Source of the DNA: Mycolicibacterium sp. BiH015
GTDB lineage: Bacteria; Actinomycetota; Actinomycetes; Mycobacteriales; Mycobacteriaceae
DNA length: 64,000 bases
Assembly: GCF_027706845.1 (NCBI RefSeq)
Contig: NZ_JAQGCZ010000003.1
Span: 248,001 to 312,000, forward strand
Reading direction: 5' to 3'
Shown here: piece by piece, positions 10,528 through 22,939 of the stretch
Layout of the letters: each line of letters opens with the position of its first letter
Numbering within the stretch: the stretch's first letter is position 1
The notes under the pieces: model-generated
What the model was told of the DNA's origin: nothing
Databases searched by the model: none
Seen by the model: the letters and a program-made list of their open reading frames with translations, nothing else
Translations under genes and position numbers: made by a program

Positions 10528-12560
10528 CCCGATGCTCTGCTCTGATCATTGCCGATAACCGCTTCGGGCGCGCCCGAATCAGGCGGGGTCTGCGCGCCGA
10601 GGGCGTCGAGCACGGCCCTGGCTGTCGCTGCCCCGATGCCGGGAACGGCCGTGATCTCCTCCACGGTGGCCTGCTTCAACCGGGCCAGCGACCCGAAATG
10701 GGTGACCAGGGCCTTGCGGCGGTGCTCGCCGAGACCGCGCACCGAGTCCAGTGCCGAAGCCGTCATCCGCTTCGAGCGCTTGCTGCGGTGATAGGAGATC
10801 GCGAACCGGTGCGCCTCGTCGCGCACCCGCTGCAGCAGGTAGAGGCCATCGCTGTTGCGCGGCATGATCACCGGGTCAGGTTCGGCCGGAACCCACACTT
10901 CCTCGAGTCTCTTCGCAAGCCCGATCACCGCGACGTCGGTGACCCCCAGATCGTCGAGCACCGCCTGCGCCGCGTTCACCTGCGGAGCGCCGCCGTCGAC
11001 CACGAACAGGTTCGGCGGGTAGGCAAATCGGCGCGACCGTCCTTCCGGAGCCGCGCCGGCGGCGACCTCCCCTGCGGCCGTCATCTCACCGGGCTGGTGT
11101 CCCTGCGAGTCACGCAGGTGGCGGTAGAACCGGCGCCGCGTCACCTCCGCGATCGAGGCGACGTCGTCGGAACGCCCGTCGCCCGCGGCCTCACGGATCG
11201 CGTAGTGCCGGTAGTCCGATTTGCGCGGCAGGCCGTCTTCGAACACGACCAGCGAGGCGACCACATCGGTGCCCTGGACGTGGCTGATGTCGACGCACTC
11301 GATCCGCAACGGAGCGTCCTCCAGCCCGAGCGCATCCTGAATACTCTGCAGCGCTGCACTTCTGGCGTTGAAATCACCGGCCCGCTTGAGCTTGTGCTGA
11401 TTGAGCGCCTGCTCGGCGTTGCGCTTGACGGTCTCGGCGAGCGCCCGCTTGTCACCCCGCTGGGGCACCCGCAGCGCCACGCGGGACCCGCGCAGCTGGC
11501 ACAACCACGTCTCCAGCTCGTGTGCGGTGTCGGGCAGCACCGGGACGAGCACCTGTTTGGGAACGGGGTTCGTCGCCTCGTCCCCGCCTTCGTCGGCTGC
11601 GCCGCGGAGCTCCGCCTGATCGCCGTAGAACTGCGTCAGGAACTGCTCGACCAGGTACTCCAGCGTGGATTCCCCTGGCTCGCCGGACTTTTCGATGACC
11701 CAGCCACGCTGGCCGCGCACCCGGCCGCCGCGGACGTGGAACACCTGCACCGCAGCCTCGAGATCGTCGTCGGCGAAGGCGACCACGTCGGCGTCGGTGC
11801 CGTCCCCGAACACCACCGTCTGCTTCTCCATCGCGCGCCGCATCGCGCCGATGTTGTCGCGCAGCCGGGCGGCCCGTTCGAAGTCCAGCTCCTCTGCGGC
11901 AGCATTCATCTGCTGCTCCATCTCACGGATCAGCCGATCGGTCTTGCCCGCCAGGAAGTCGCAGAAATCACCGACGATCCGCCGGTGCTCCTCGGCGCTG
12001 ACGCGCCCGACACACGGAGCGGAGCACTTGTCGATGTAGCCGAGCAGGCAGGGACGGTCAATCTGGCTGTGCCGCTTGAACACTCCGTTGGAGCAGGTGC
12101 GGGCCGGAAACACCCGGGTGAGCAGATCCAGGGTCTCCCTGATCGCCCACGCGTGGGAGTACGGGCCGAAATAGCGCACTCCTTTGCGGCGCGGCCCCCG
12201 GTAGACCTTGAGCCGCGGGTACTCCTCGTTGAGCGTGACCGCCAGCACCGGATAGGACTTGTCGTCGCGGTAGCGGATGTTGAACCGCGGATCGAATTCC
12301 TTGATCCAGTTGTATTCGAGCTGCAGCGCCTCGACCTCGGTGGTGACGACCGTCCACTCGACACTGGCGGCGGTCATCACCATCTGGCGCGTGCGGGGCG
12401 CCAGCCCGGAAAGGTCAGCGAAGTACGAGTTGAGCCGGCTGCGCAGACTCTTGGCCTTACCGACATAGATGACGCGGCCGTGCGGATCCCGGAAGCGGTA
12501 GACGCCCGGCTCGACGGGGATGGACCCGGGAGCGGGTCGGTACGTCGCTGGATCGGGCAC
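10524..12560 (-). CDS. uvrC: Excinuclease ABC subunit C
   Basis: Makes the dual incision in nucleotide-excision repair with UvrB. 678 residues: GIY-YIG nuclease at the N-terminus ([19 protein letters not shown]), the four-cysteine-like [15 protein letters not shown] segment, a UVR domain near residue 210 ([31 protein letters not shown]), the RNase-H-like nuclease half ([24 protein letters not shown]), and tandem helix-hairpin-helix motifs at the C-terminus. GTG start with a TAACCT box six bases upstream; it heads the uvrC-rapZ-yvcK-whiA operon. Confidence 0.98.
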   Translation of the reverse strand: MPDPATYRPAPGSIPVEPGVYRFRDPHGRVIYVGKAKSLRSRLNSYFADLSGLAPRTRQMVMTAASVEWTVVTTEVEALQLEYNWIKEFDPRFNIRYRDDKSYPVLAVTLNEEYPRLKVYRGPRRKGVRYFGPYSHAWAIRETLDLLTRVFPARTCSNGVFKRHSQIDRPCLLGYIDKCSAPCVGRVSAEEHRRIVGDFCDFLAGKTDRLIREMEQQMNAAAEELDFERAARLRDNIGAMRRAMEKQTVVFGDGTDADVVAFADDDLEAAVQVFHVRGGRVRGQRGWVIEKSGEPGESTLEYLVEQFLTQFYGDQAELRGAADEGGDEATNPVPKQVLVPVLPDTAHELETWLCQLRGSRVALRVPQRGDKRALAETVKRNAEQALNQHKLKRAGDFNARSAALQSIQDALGLEDAPLRIECVDISHVQGTDVVASLVVFEDGLPRKSDYRHYAIREAAGDGRSDDVASIAEVTRRRFYRHLRDSQGHQPGEMTAAGEVAAGAAPEGRSRRFAYPPNLFVVDGGAPQVNAAQAVLDDLGVTDVAVIGLAKRLEEVWVPAEPDPVIMPRNSDGLYLLQRVRDEAHRFAISYHRSKRSKRMTASALDSVRGLGEHRRKALVTHFGSLARLKQATVEEITAVPGIGAATARAVLDALGAQTPPDSGAPEAVIGNDQSRASG

Positions 12561-12566
12561 GGCACC

Positions 12567-12572
12567 AGGTTA
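12567..12572 (-). promoter_or_regulatory. Candidate -10 box (TAACCT) of the uvrC operon
   Basis: Six bases separate this TANNNT hexamer from the uvrC GTG, predicting a leaderless mRNA. The divergent ggt promoter box lies 28 bases away. Confidence 0.45.
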
Positions 12573-12600
12573 CTGCTGGGCCCTGACGGGGTAGAGCCGC

Positions 12601-12606
12601 TACCGT
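12601..12606 (+). promoter_or_regulatory. Candidate -10 box (TACCGT) of the gamma-glutamyltransferase gene
   Basis: Seven bases separate the box from the ATG at 12614. This supports that ATG over the in-frame GTGs at 12605 and 12611, one of which overlaps the box itself. Confidence 0.4.
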
Positions 12607-12613
12607 GGCAGTG

Positions 12614-14513
12614 ATGCGGGCCACCCGTCGAACGATCGCCCCGATACTGGGCCTCATGGTGGTCCTCGCCGCCTGTTCGGCCGGACCCGACAACCTGGTG
12701 TCCCGGTCCGGGCCCTGCGAAATCGTGACGAACGGCACGCCGGAGGCCAAGGAGCAGACGCGCGACGACGAGTCCGCCCCGGAGACGGCGACCGGCTATC
12801 GCAGCGACATGGCAGCGGTGCGCACCAAGACGTTCGCCGTCGTCACCGCGAATCCACTCGCGACCAAGGCCGCCTGCGAGGTCCTCCGCGAGGGCGGCAG
12901 CGCCGCCGACGCGATCGTCACCGCTCAAGCAGTGCTCGGCCTCGTCGAACCACAGTCCTCGGGTATCGGGGGCGGCGGGTTCCTGCTGTACTACGACGCC
13001 GCCGCCGACACCGTTGCGGCCTTCGACGGCCGGGAAACCGCCCCCGCGGCCGCGACGGAGAACTATCTGCGCTGGATCTCCGACACCGACCGCACCGAGC
13101 CCACGCCCGACGCCCGTTCGTCCGGGCGCTCGATCGGCGTGCCCGGAATCGTGCGGATGCTGGCCGACGTGCACGCCGAGCACGGGACGGCGCCGTGGCG
13201 CGATCTGTTCGCACCGGCGGTGAGGCTCGCCGACGACGGATTCGACATCAGCGCACGGCTCGCAGCCGCCATCGCCGACTCTGCGCCGAAGCTCCGAATC
13301 GACGAGGAGGCGGCCGCCTACTTCCTCAACGCCGACGGAACACCGAAGACCTCCGAGACCGAACTCACCAACCCCGACTACGCAAAGACGCTGAGCGCCA
13401 TCGCGTCCGACCCCAACGCGTTCTACACCGGCGAGATCGCCCGCAACATCGTGGCCGAGGCGGCCGACACCTCCGGTGGACGCACTCCCAGCCTGATGAC
13501 CCTCGAAGATCTGGCAGGCTACACCGCCAAGCAGCGGGAACCGCTCTGCACGCCCTACCGCGGCAAGGAGATCTGCGGCATGCCGCCGCCGTCGTCCGGC
13601 GGTATCGCGGTGGCCGCCACCCTCGGGATGCTCGAACGGTTCCCGATGAACGAGCACAAGCCCACCGACGTCGACCTCAACGGCGGGCGGCCGTCAGTCA
13701 TGGGTGTGCACCTGATCTCCGAAGCCGAACGGCTGGCCTACGCCGACCGTGACCGCTACGTCGCAGACACCGATTTCGTGGCATTGCCGGGCGGAGCACC
13801 CGAAACACTGCTCGGCAGCGACTATCTCGCGGGGCGCGCGGCGCTCATCTCGCCGGACCGCTCGATGGGTTCCGCGAAGCCCGGCGAATTCGGGCCGCCC
13901 GCCACACCGGTGCCACCGATTCCCGAGCACGGCACCAGCCACGTCAGTGTGGTCGACAAGCAGGGAAATGCCGCCTCGCTTACAACCACGATCGAGTCCG
14001 CATTCGGCTCGTTCCACATGGTCGACGGATTCCTGCTCAACAACGAGCTGACCGACTTCTCGGCCGAACCCGCGGGTCCCGACGGCGTGCTGCTCGCCAA
14101 CCGGATTCAGCCGGGCAAGCGTCCACGCAGCACGATGGCGCCGACGCTGATCTTCGACCACGCCTCACCCGGCGCTCCCCGCACCCTGTACGCCGTCGCA
14201 GGCTCCCCTGGCGGCGGCACGATCATCCAGTTCGTCGTCAAGACCATCGTCGGCATGCTGGACTGGGATCTGGACCCGCAACAGGCGGTGTCGATGGTCG
14301 ACTTCGGCGCCGACAATTCACCCGAAACCAATGTCGGCGGAGAACATCCGGTGATCGACACCTCCGATGACGGCAGCGACGATCCACTGGTTCAAGGGCT
14401 TCGCGAACTCGGCCACAAGGTCGATCTGGCGGATCAGTCGAGCGGGTTGTCAGCCATCGTGCGCACCGCGCCGGGGTGGACCGGTGGGGCCGATCCCCGC
14501 CGGGAAGGTGCGG

Positions 14514-14533
<20 letters not shown>
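12614..14533 (+). CDS. ggt: Gamma-glutamyltransferase, lipoprotein form
   Basis: Extracytoplasmic enzyme that cleaves or transfers gamma-glutamyl groups, for example from glutathione-like thiols. 639 residues from ATG 12614. A signal peptide ends in the lipobox LAAC near residue 21, so it should be lipid-anchored. The N-terminal large subunit starts AAVRTKTFAVVTANPLATKAA. The autocatalytic cleavage threonine is in EHGTSHVSVVDKQGNAAS, and SPGGGTII near the C-terminus is the gamma-glutamyl-binding glycine motif. The M. tuberculosis locus carries lprH and Rv1419 at this point instead, so this gene is a lineage-specific neighbour. Confidence 0.93.
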
Positions 14534-16722
<2,189 letters not shown>

Positions 16723-16844
16723 CCTCACCACCCTTGCCGGCACCGGCCAGGCCGGAACCACGTGTCAACATCCTTCAGTATGAACCACGAAGGGTCGGCA
16801 CTTATTGCCCGCCGGTCGGCGGGGAAAGAGGCGACCAGGCCCGC

Positions 16845-16898
16845 TTGCGTGACGCCACGGCGGAAAGGGGATGCGCCGATCGCCGGCACGTCACGCAA
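16845..16898. repeat. Perfect 10-bp inverted repeat between ribE and ribBA
   Basis: TTGCGTGACG at 16845-16854 is matched by its complement CGTCACGCAA at 16889-16898 across 34 bases. It lies in the 203-bp gap that interrupts an otherwise overlapping riboflavin operon. It could be a long-loop RNA hairpin or a spaced operator. The flanking DNA also contains a short CCGCCGACCGGCGGG palindrome at about 16808-16823. Confidence 0.5.
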
Positions 16899-16925
16899 CC
16901 GGCCCATGCCCCGCTGGTCGCCGCG

Positions 16926-17537
16926 CTAGTTGTCTACCGGTGCGTCCTTCTTCTCCAGAAGCCGCTCGACATACTTGGCGATGACGTCGACCTCAAGATT
17001 GACCGGCGTTCCGACCTCGGCACGTCCCAGGGTGGTCAACTGCAGGGTCGTCGGGATCAGCGACACCTCGAACCAGTCGGGCCCCAGGCCCGACACCGTC
17101 AGGGAGATGCCGTCGACGGTGATGGAGCCCTTCTCGACGACATAGCGCGCGAGCGCGATCGGGAGAGAAATTCGCACCACGTCCCAGTTCTCCGACGGTG
17201 CGCGGGAGATCACGAAACCGGTGTCGTCGACATGGCCCTGGACGATGTGCCCGCCGAGCCTGCTGTTGAGGGCCGCCGCTCGCTCCAGGTTGACCACCGA
17301 TCCGACATCGACCTTGGCCAGACTCGACCGGTCGAGCGTCTCGGCCATGACGTCGGCGCTGAACGACCCGTCGCCCAGCACATCGACCACCGTCAGACAC
17401 ACCCCGTTGACGGCGATCGAATCCCCGTGCCGCGCATCGGCAGTCACCACCGGTCCGCGGATCACGAACCGCGCAGCGTCGGCGAGCTCCTCCTTGCTGA
17501 CGACCTCGCCCAGTTCTTCGACGATTCCGGTGAACAT
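16926..17537 (-). CDS. ribE: Riboflavin synthase alpha chain
   Basis: Dismutates two lumazine molecules to riboflavin. 203 residues in two tandem lumazine-binding barrels: the first opens MFTGIVEELGEVV, the second begins near residue 98 with HIVQGHVDDTGFVI. The ATG at 17537 gives the canonical MFTG start; the 45 codons upstream are rejected. TAGGCT lies seven bases upstream, so the gene probably starts a leaderless transcript that continues into ribBA after a 203-bp gap. Confidence 0.97.
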   Translation of the reverse strand: MFTGIVEELGEVVSKEELADAARFVIRGPVVTADARHGDSIAVNGVCLTVVDVLGDGSFSADVMAETLDRSSLAKVDVGSVVNLERAAALNSRLGGHIVQGHVDDTGFVISRAPSENWDVVRISLPIALARYVVEKGSITVDGISLTVSGLGPDWFEVSLIPTTLQLTTLGRAEVGTPVNLEVDVIAKYVERLLEKKDAPVDN

Positions 17538-17544
17538 GCAGGCC

Positions 17545-17550
17545 AGCCTA
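17545..17550 (-). promoter_or_regulatory. Candidate -10 box (TAGGCT) of ribE
   Basis: Seven bases separate this TANNNT hexamer from the ribE ATG, predicting a leaderless mRNA. Confidence 0.4.
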
Positions 17551-17580
17551 GACCCGGCCAGGAACGGGTATGGGGTGTGC

Positions 17581-18561
17581 ATGGCGGTCATCGGATTCCA
17601 CTGCTCGCACGAACAGATTGCGCCGGGGCAACTGCTCCGCGACGTCCAGCACGCCGAACGCGCCGGTTTCACAGCCGGGATGTCGTCGGATCATTTCAGC
17701 CCGTGGAGTGAACGCCAGAACGAATCGGGGTTCGCGTGGTCGTTCCTCGGTGCGGCGCTGGCCACGACGAACCTTCCGTTCGGCGTCGTCAACGCTCCGG
17801 GTCAGCGCTACCACCCCGCGATCATCGCGCAGGCGATCGCGACGCTCGCCGAGATGTTCCCCGGTCGGTTCTGGGCGGCGCTGGGCTCCGGGGAGGCGTC
17901 CAACGAACGCATCACCGGCGAGGTCTGGCCCCGCAAGGAGATCCGTGACCAGCGTCTCGTCGAATGCGTCGATGTGATCCGCCGCCTCCTGCAGGGTGAG
18001 GAGGTCAGCGTCGACGGATTGGTCCACGTCAATCGGGCGAAGTTGTGGACACTGCCCGACCGGGTGCCCGACCTGGTCGGCCCCGCCGTGACACCGGCGA
18101 CCGCCGCCCGCCATGCGGCGTGGGCGGATGCGCTGATCACCGTGAACCAGCCCGCCGACACGCTGAGACGGGTCCTGGATGCGTATCGGTCCGCGGGCGG
18201 GCGCGGGCCGGCACGCCTGCAGATCCACCTCAGCTGGGCACCCAACGAGGACGACGCGGCGGCCATCGCGCACGACCAGTGGCGCACCAACGTCTTCTCA
18301 CCGCCCGTCTGCTGGGACCTCGAGAACGTGGACGCGTTCGACGTCGTCGGCGCGAACGTCACGCCCGAGCAGGTTGCCGGGTCGGTACGGATCTCCAGCG
18401 ATCTCGGCAGGCACGCCGCGTGGCTCAACGAATACCTCGAGCAGGGCTGGGACGAGCTGTATCTGCATTTCGTCGGACAGCACCAGCAGCCGTTCATCGA
18501 CGCCTTCGGCGAGCACGTCCTGCCTCAACTGTCTCCGACGGCGCCGGCGGTTCCGGCGTGA
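17581..18561 (+). CDS. LLM-class flavin-dependent oxidoreductase, probable non-F420 type
   Basis: 326 residues of a luciferase-like monooxygenase barrel. It opens AVIGFHCSHEQIAPGQLLRDV, which resembles the group thought to have reverted from F420 to a flavin cofactor; SDHFSPWSE, GVVNAPGQRYHPAIIAQAIATLAEM and ALGSGEASNE are the family cofactor loops. The substrate is unknown. Starts at ATG 17581 or GTG 17575; the former fits the family. Its stop overlaps the start of the GH13 gene (GTGA), an unexpected pairing that suggests a shared pathway or shared regulation. Confidence 0.85.
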   Translation: MAVIGFHCSHEQIAPGQLLRDVQHAERAGFTAGMSSDHFSPWSERQNESGFAWSFLGAALATTNLPFGVVNAPGQRYHPAIIAQAIATLAEMFPGRFWAALGSGEASNERITGEVWPRKEIRDQRLVECVDVIRRLLQGEEVSVDGLVHVNRAKLWTLPDRVPDLVGPAVTPATAARHAAWADALITVNQPADTLRRVLDAYRSAGGRGPARLQIHLSWAPNEDDAAAIAHDQWRTNVFSPPVCWDLENVDAFDVVGANVTPEQVAGSVRISSDLGRHAAWLNEYLEQGWDELYLHFVGQHQQPFIDAFGEHVLPQLSPTAPAVPA

Positions 18562-20237
18562 GGAAGATCGAGACCGGCGATCTGTGGTGGAAGAACGCCG
18601 TCGTCTACTGCGCCGACATCGAGACGTTCTACGACTGGAACGGCGACGGCTGCGGCGACATCCGCGGCATGACCGAACGCATCGAGTACCTCGCCGACCT
18701 CGGCATCACCTGCCTGTGGCTGATGCCGTTCTATCCGACGGCCCGCAAGGACGACGGCTACGACATCACCGACTTTTTCGGCGTGGAGACACGGTTGGGC
18801 ACGCTCGGCGACTTCGTCGAACTCGTCCGGACCGCCAGGTCGAACGGCATCAGGGTGATCGTCGATTTCGTCATGAACCACACCTCCGATGCCCACCCGT
18901 GGTTCAAGTCGGCCCGCCGCAGCGTCGACGACCCGTACCGCGACTACTACGTGTGGACCGACACCGAGCCGCCCGACACCTCCGCCGATGTCGTCTTCCC
19001 CGACCAGGAGGACAGCCTGTGGGAGCACGACCCCAAGACCGGCCAGTGGTACCTGCACCACTTCTACAAACATCAACCAGACCTGAACATCGCCAATCCT
19101 GCCGTGCAGGAGGAGATCTCACGAACCCTTGGCTTCTGGTTGCAGCTCGGAATCTCCGGTTTCCGCGTCGACGCGGTGCCGTTCCTGTTCGCCCGCGACG
19201 GCGCACCGGGCGATCCCGGAGCGTTCGATCCGTACGAATACCTGTGCGATGTCCGCAATTTCATCACCCGTCGCCTCGGTGACGCGGTGCTGCTGGGTGA
19301 GGTCAACGTCGAGTACGAGGATCAGAAGTCGTTTTTCGGCGGTCCCGACGGCGACGGCCTGAACATGCAATTCGACTTCATCGGCATGCAGCGCATGTAT
19401 CTGTCGCTGGCGCGCGGCGACGCAGGCCCGCTCGCCGATGCGCTGCGCGAACGACCCACGCTCGACATCACCAGCCAGTGGGCCAACTTCGTCCGCAACC
19501 ACGACGAACTCACCCTCGACAAACTCAGCGACGACGAACGCCAGGAGGTGTTCGACGCCTTCGGACCCGATCCCGAGATGCAGCTCTACGGGCGCGGTCT
19601 GCGGCGGCGGCTACCCGCCATGCTCGGCGGCGACGAGCGTCGGATGCGCATGGTCTACTCGCTCGCGTTCTCGCTGCCGGGCACACCGGTGCTGTTCTAT
19701 GGCGAGGAGATCGGGATGGCCGAGAACCTCGACATCCCGGGCCGGCTGTCGGTGCGCTCACCGATGCAGTGGACGGCAGGCGCCAACGGCGGATTCTCGA
19801 GCGCCGCCACCCGGCGGCTGACGCGCCCGATGCCCGACGGACTCTTCTGCCCGGAGCGGGTCAACGCGGCCGACCAGCGCCACGACCACCGGTCGTTCTG
19901 GTGGTTCGTCCGCGACCTCATCTACACCTACCGACAGCAGCCGGAGATCGGTTGGTCCACCCCCGAAATTCTCGAGCAGCCGAACGCCGCCGTGCTCGCC
20001 CACGTATGCCGCGAACCGTCCGGGTGGGCGATGGTCGGTCTGCACAACTTCGGCGCCGAAGGATGCCTGGTGCCGTTGGAACTTTCCGACGTCGCACCCG
20101 GCTCGGTGCTCGTCGATCTCCTCGACGGGCGTGGCGAGTTTCCCCTCGATGACCGCGGGCGTGTCGAAATGCAACTCGACGCCTACGGCTACCGGTGGCT
20201 GCGGGTGCTGCGGCCCGACGAACCTCCGATCATTTGA
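18558..20237 (+). CDS. GH13 alpha-amylase-family protein, trehalose-synthase-like
   Basis: 559 residues of the alpha-amylase superfamily. The barrel motifs are intact: VDFVMNHTSD (near 101-111), GFRVDAVPF with nucleophile D205, LLGEVNVEY with acid E248, and FVRNHDE with D316. The NGDGCGDIRGMTERIEYLADLGI start and GYDITDFFGV resemble TreS (maltose to trehalose isomerase), but the LPF segment and linker differ, and no maltokinase domain follows. A glucosyl hydrolase or transferase of trehalose or glycogen metabolism is the safe call. The GTG start overlaps the upstream stop by four bases. Confidence 0.85.
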   Translation: MRKIETGDLWWKNAVVYCADIETFYDWNGDGCGDIRGMTERIEYLADLGITCLWLMPFYPTARKDDGYDITDFFGVETRLGTLGDFVELVRTARSNGIRVIVDFVMNHTSDAHPWFKSARRSVDDPYRDYYVWTDTEPPDTSADVVFPDQEDSLWEHDPKTGQWYLHHFYKHQPDLNIANPAVQEEISRTLGFWLQLGISGFRVDAVPFLFARDGAPGDPGAFDPYEYLCDVRNFITRRLGDAVLLGEVNVEYEDQKSFFGGPDGDGLNMQFDFIGMQRMYLSLARGDAGPLADALRERPTLDITSQWANFVRNHDELTLDKLSDDERQEVFDAFGPDPEMQLYGRGLRRRLPAMLGGDERRMRMVYSLAFSLPGTPVLFYGEEIGMAENLDIPGRLSVRSPMQWTAGANGGFSSAATRRLTRPMPDGLFCPERVNAADQRHDHRSFWWFVRDLIYTYRQQPEIGWSTPEILEQPNAAVLAHVCREPSGWAMVGLHNFGAEGCLVPLELSDVAPGSVLVDLLDGRGEFPLDDRGRVEMQLDAYGYRWLRVLRPDEPPII

Positions 20238-20329
20238 GGTGCGGCCATACCCGCTGAACTCGCAGGTCAAGCGCGGTTAACCGGCGCGCTGTCGGACACC
20301 GGACCGCACGCCCATCGGTCCCCACCCTC

Positions 20330-20335
20330 TACGAT
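20330..20335 (+). promoter_or_regulatory. Candidate -10 box (TACGAT) of lprG-P55
   Basis: Six bases separate the box from the lprG ATG, predicting a leaderless lprG-P55 transcript. No clear -35 is visible. Confidence 0.4.
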
Positions 20336-20341
20336 GCAGGC

Positions 20342-21046
20342 ATGCAGACCCGCCTGTTGGCGATCTTCGCCGCCCTCTTCGCTGTCGCCGCCCTTGTTGC
20401 AGGGTGCTCCGGATCCTCTTCCGAGAACTCCGGCAAGGACCTGCCCGATGCCGCGACCCTGCTGAAGGAGTCCAGCGAGACCACCAGGGGTCAGACCAGC
20501 GCGCACCTCAAGCTCTCGGTGCAGGGTCAGATCCCCGAGCTGCCGGTCGAGACACTCGAAGGCGACCTGACCCAGGCGCCGGCGGTCGCCGCGAAGGGCA
20601 CCGCGAACATCATCTTCCTCGGCCAGCGTCTCAACGACGTCCAGTTCGTCGTTTCCGACGGAGATCTGTGGGCCACGATCACCGCGGGCGGCGGACTGTC
20701 GAACTTCGGGCCTGCCGCCGACGTCTACGACGTTGCCGCCATCCTGAACCCCGACGTCGGTCTGGCGAATGTACTGGCCAACTTCTCCAATCCGAGTGCC
20801 GACGGCCGCGAGACGGTCGAAGGCACACAGACGGTGCGCATCACCGGAGAGGTCAGCGCGGACGCGGTGAACAAGATCGCGCCGCAGATCGGCGCAACCG
20901 GACCCGTGCCCGGCACGGCGTGGGTCACCGAGGACGGCGACCACGAACTCATGCAGGTCCGGCTGGAGCCCAGCCCCGGCAACAGCGTCACCATGACGCT
21001 GTCGAAGTGGGGCGAGCCGGTCACCGTCGACAAACCTGCGGCGTGA
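20342..21046 (+). CDS. lprG: Lipoprotein LprG, triacylated-glycolipid carrier
   Basis: 234 residues. The signal peptide ends in lipobox LVAGC (18-22), so the mature protein is lipid-anchored in the periplasm. The rest is the LppX/LprAFG beta-half-barrel whose cavity binds triacylated lipids such as LAM precursors and triacylglycerides. The order lprG-P55 is conserved in mycobacteria; the pair moves lipids and lipoarabinomannan to the outer envelope and affects drug tolerance. It is coupled to P55 by a GTGA overlap. Confidence 0.95.
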   Translation: MQTRLLAIFAALFAVAALVAGCSGSSSENSGKDLPDAATLLKESSETTRGQTSAHLKLSVQGQIPELPVETLEGDLTQAPAVAAKGTANIIFLGQRLNDVQFVVSDGDLWATITAGGGLSNFGPAADVYDVAAILNPDVGLANVLANFSNPSADGRETVEGTQTVRITGEVSADAVNKIAPQIGATGPVPGTAWVTEDGDHELMQVRLEPSPGNSVTMTLSKWGEPVTVDKPAA

Positions 21047-22626
21047 TGCACCAGGCTCCCCCGGTCGCCCAGGGGGCGACCAACCGCTGGATGGCGATCG
21101 GCGCGGGCAGCCTCGCGGTGATGCTCGGCGCGCTCGACACCTACGTGGTGATCTCGGTGATCCGCGACATCATGAACGACGTCGGCATCGGCATCAACGA
21201 GATCCAGCGGGTGACGCCGATCATCACGAGCTACCTGCTGGGCTACATCGCGGCGATGCCGCTGCTGGGTCGCGCGTCGGACCGGTTCGGCCGCAAGACC
21301 CTGATCCAGGTCAGCCTCGCGACGTTCGCCATCGGATCGGTGATCACCGCGCTGTCGACCGATCTGGTCCTGATGGTCATCGGGCGCGCGGTTCAGGGAG
21401 CCGCCAGCGGCGCTCTGCTGCCGGTGACGCTGGCACTCGCGGCCGATCTGTGGGCCAACCGCAACCGTGCCGCCGTTCTCGGCGGGGTCGGCGCCGCACA
21501 GGAGCTCGGCAGTGTGCTCGGCCCGCTCTACGGCGTCGGCCTGGTCGCCTTGTTCAGCCACTGGCAGGCGGTGTTCTGGGTCAACGTGCCGTTGGCCGCC
21601 GTCGCGATGGTGATGATCCACTTCAGTTTGCCGTCGCGAGACAAGGATGCGCCGAAAGAGAAGGTCGACGTGGTCGGCGGGCTGTTGCTGGCGTTGGCGT
21701 TGGGCCTCGCCGTCATCGGCCTGTACAACCAGACACCGGACGGCAAGCAGGTGCTGCCCAGCTACGGCCTGCCGGTGCTGGGTGCCGCGGCGGCCGCCGC
21801 GATCGCGTTCTTCGTGTGGGAGAAGTTCTCCTCCACCCGGCTCATCGAACCCGCGGGGGTGCGGTTCCGCCCGTTCCTGGCGGCGCTGGGCGCGTCCCTG
21901 ACCGCGGGCGCCGCGCTGATGGTGACGCTGGTCAACATCGAGTTGTTCGCCCAGGGTGTGCTCGGCAAGGAGCAGAACGAAGCGGTCTTCATGCTCACCT
22001 GGTTCCTCGGCGCGCTCCCGATCGGTGCGCTGCTGGGCGGCTGGCTGGCCACCCGGATCGGAGACCGGATCATCGCCTGCGCCGGTCTGCTCATCGCCGC
22101 GGGTGGCTACTGGCTGATCTCGCACTGGACCATCGACGTGCTGACCGACCGCCACGATCTGGGCTTCGTGGCGCTTCCGACCTTCGACACCGATCTCGCG
22201 ATCGCGGGACTGGGCCTGGGCCTGGTCATCGGCCCCCTCACGTCCGCGACGCTACGCGTGGTGCCCGCCGCACAGCACGGCATCGCCTCGGCCGCCGTCG
22301 TGGTGGCCCGCATGATCGGCATGCTGATCGGTATCGCGTCGCTGTCGGCGTGGGGCCTGTACCGCTTCAACCAGTACCTGGTGAACCCCGCGACCGGCCA
22401 GGAGTGCCCCTCAGGGGATTCGCTGACGCAGCGACTGGCTTTCCAAGCCTGCCGGGTGCGGGAGGCCTATGTCCTGCAGTACGGCGAGATCTTCACGATC
22501 ACCGCGATCGTGTGCGTGGTAGGAGCCGTGCTGGGGCTGGTGATCGCGGGCAGAAACGAACATGCCGGCACACCCGAGCCTGCTGAGGTGGATCAGCAGC
22601 GCTCGAGCCCGCGCCCCATCAGCTGA
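21043..22626 (+). CDS. MFS lipid/drug exporter P55
   Basis: Rv1410c-type major facilitator protein of 527 residues with about 14 transmembrane helices. Helix 1 ([21 protein letters not shown]) carries the conserved aspartate; the loop 2-3 motif is [10 protein letters not shown]; the antiporter region around [20 protein letters not shown] is clear. It works with LprG in lipid export to the outer membrane. Start is GTG 21043 overlapping the lprG stop, with ATG 21046 as the alternative. A long periplasmic loop near the C-terminus contains two cysteines (ECPS, ACRV). Confidence 0.96.
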   Translation: MMHQAPPVAQGATNRWMAIGAGSLAVMLGALDTYVVISVIRDIMNDVGIGINEIQRVTPIITSYLLGYIAAMPLLGRASDRFGRKTLIQVSLATFAIGSVITALSTDLVLMVIGRAVQGAASGALLPVTLALAADLWANRNRAAVLGGVGAAQELGSVLGPLYGVGLVALFSHWQAVFWVNVPLAAVAMVMIHFSLPSRDKDAPKEKVDVVGGLLLALALGLAVIGLYNQTPDGKQVLPSYGLPVLGAAAAAAIAFFVWEKFSSTRLIEPAGVRFRPFLAALGASLTAGAALMVTLVNIELFAQGVLGKEQNEAVFMLTWFLGALPIGALLGGWLATRIGDRIIACAGLLIAAGGYWLISHWTIDVLTDRHDLGFVALPTFDTDLAIAGLGLGLVIGPLTSATLRVVPAAQHGIASAAVVVARMIGMLIGIASLSAWGLYRFNQYLVNPATGQECPSGDSLTQRLAFQACRVREAYVLQYGEIFTITAIVCVVGAVLGLVIAGRNEHAGTPEPAEVDQQRSSPRPIS

Positions 22627-22745
22627 GGCTTTTCGGCCGGCTCTGCCTCGTCCGAGGTCAGTCCCCGCCACGCATCGCGGATCACACCTGTGATGGTGCG
22701 GGGATCGACCGGGCTGAAGCTGAGCCAGTCCTGCAGTGCAGTCAT
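22593..22745 (-). CDS. Small hypothetical protein (50 aa)
   Basis: An ATG-initiated frame of 50 codons beginning [26 protein letters not shown] lies eight bases upstream of the ATG, a good ribosome-binding site, and most third codon positions are G or C, as expected for a real gene here. The 3' end overlaps the convergent P55 gene by 34 bases. No membrane segment or recognised domain. It fills part of the 313-bp gap between P55 and ribD. I infer a real small gene, but conservation would decide. Confidence 0.5.
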   Translation of the reverse strand: MTALQDWLSFSPVDPRTITGVIRDAWRGLTSDEAEPAEKPQLMGRGLERC

Positions 22746-22939
22746 GCTCGTTGTCCTTTGCTCGTGCTCACCATGCGCAACTCATCGGTGAAGGCGCGAA
22801 TTCCCGGCCGAGTCTACCGGCCGGCGACCGCCGGCCGGGGCGGCGCCGCGCGGCGCAGCGGGTGTGAGACAGCACACCCCATCGGCGGTGAAACAGCCGA
22901 TGAACAGTTGAAAACGATTGGATTACAAGCAGATTTGCC
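22746..22939. other. Intergenic region upstream of the small gene, downstream of ribD
   Basis: About 190 bp with no supported gene. It holds the ribosome-binding site of the 50-codon frame and a CCGGC-rich patch with short inverted copies (CCGGCCGAG / CCGGCCGGCG near 22804-22830) that could end ribD transcription. The last 60 bases are AT-richer. Confidence 0.4.

Noticed and set aside
16725..16907. A 60-codon frame between ribE and ribBA
   Set aside because: No ribosome-binding site; it overlaps the inverted repeat and matches nothing I know.
16723..16925. FMN riboswitch before ribBA
   Set aside because: A GCCGACCGGCGGG stretch recalls part of the RFN consensus, but the flanking conserved helices and the GGGUGAAA-type segment are absent.
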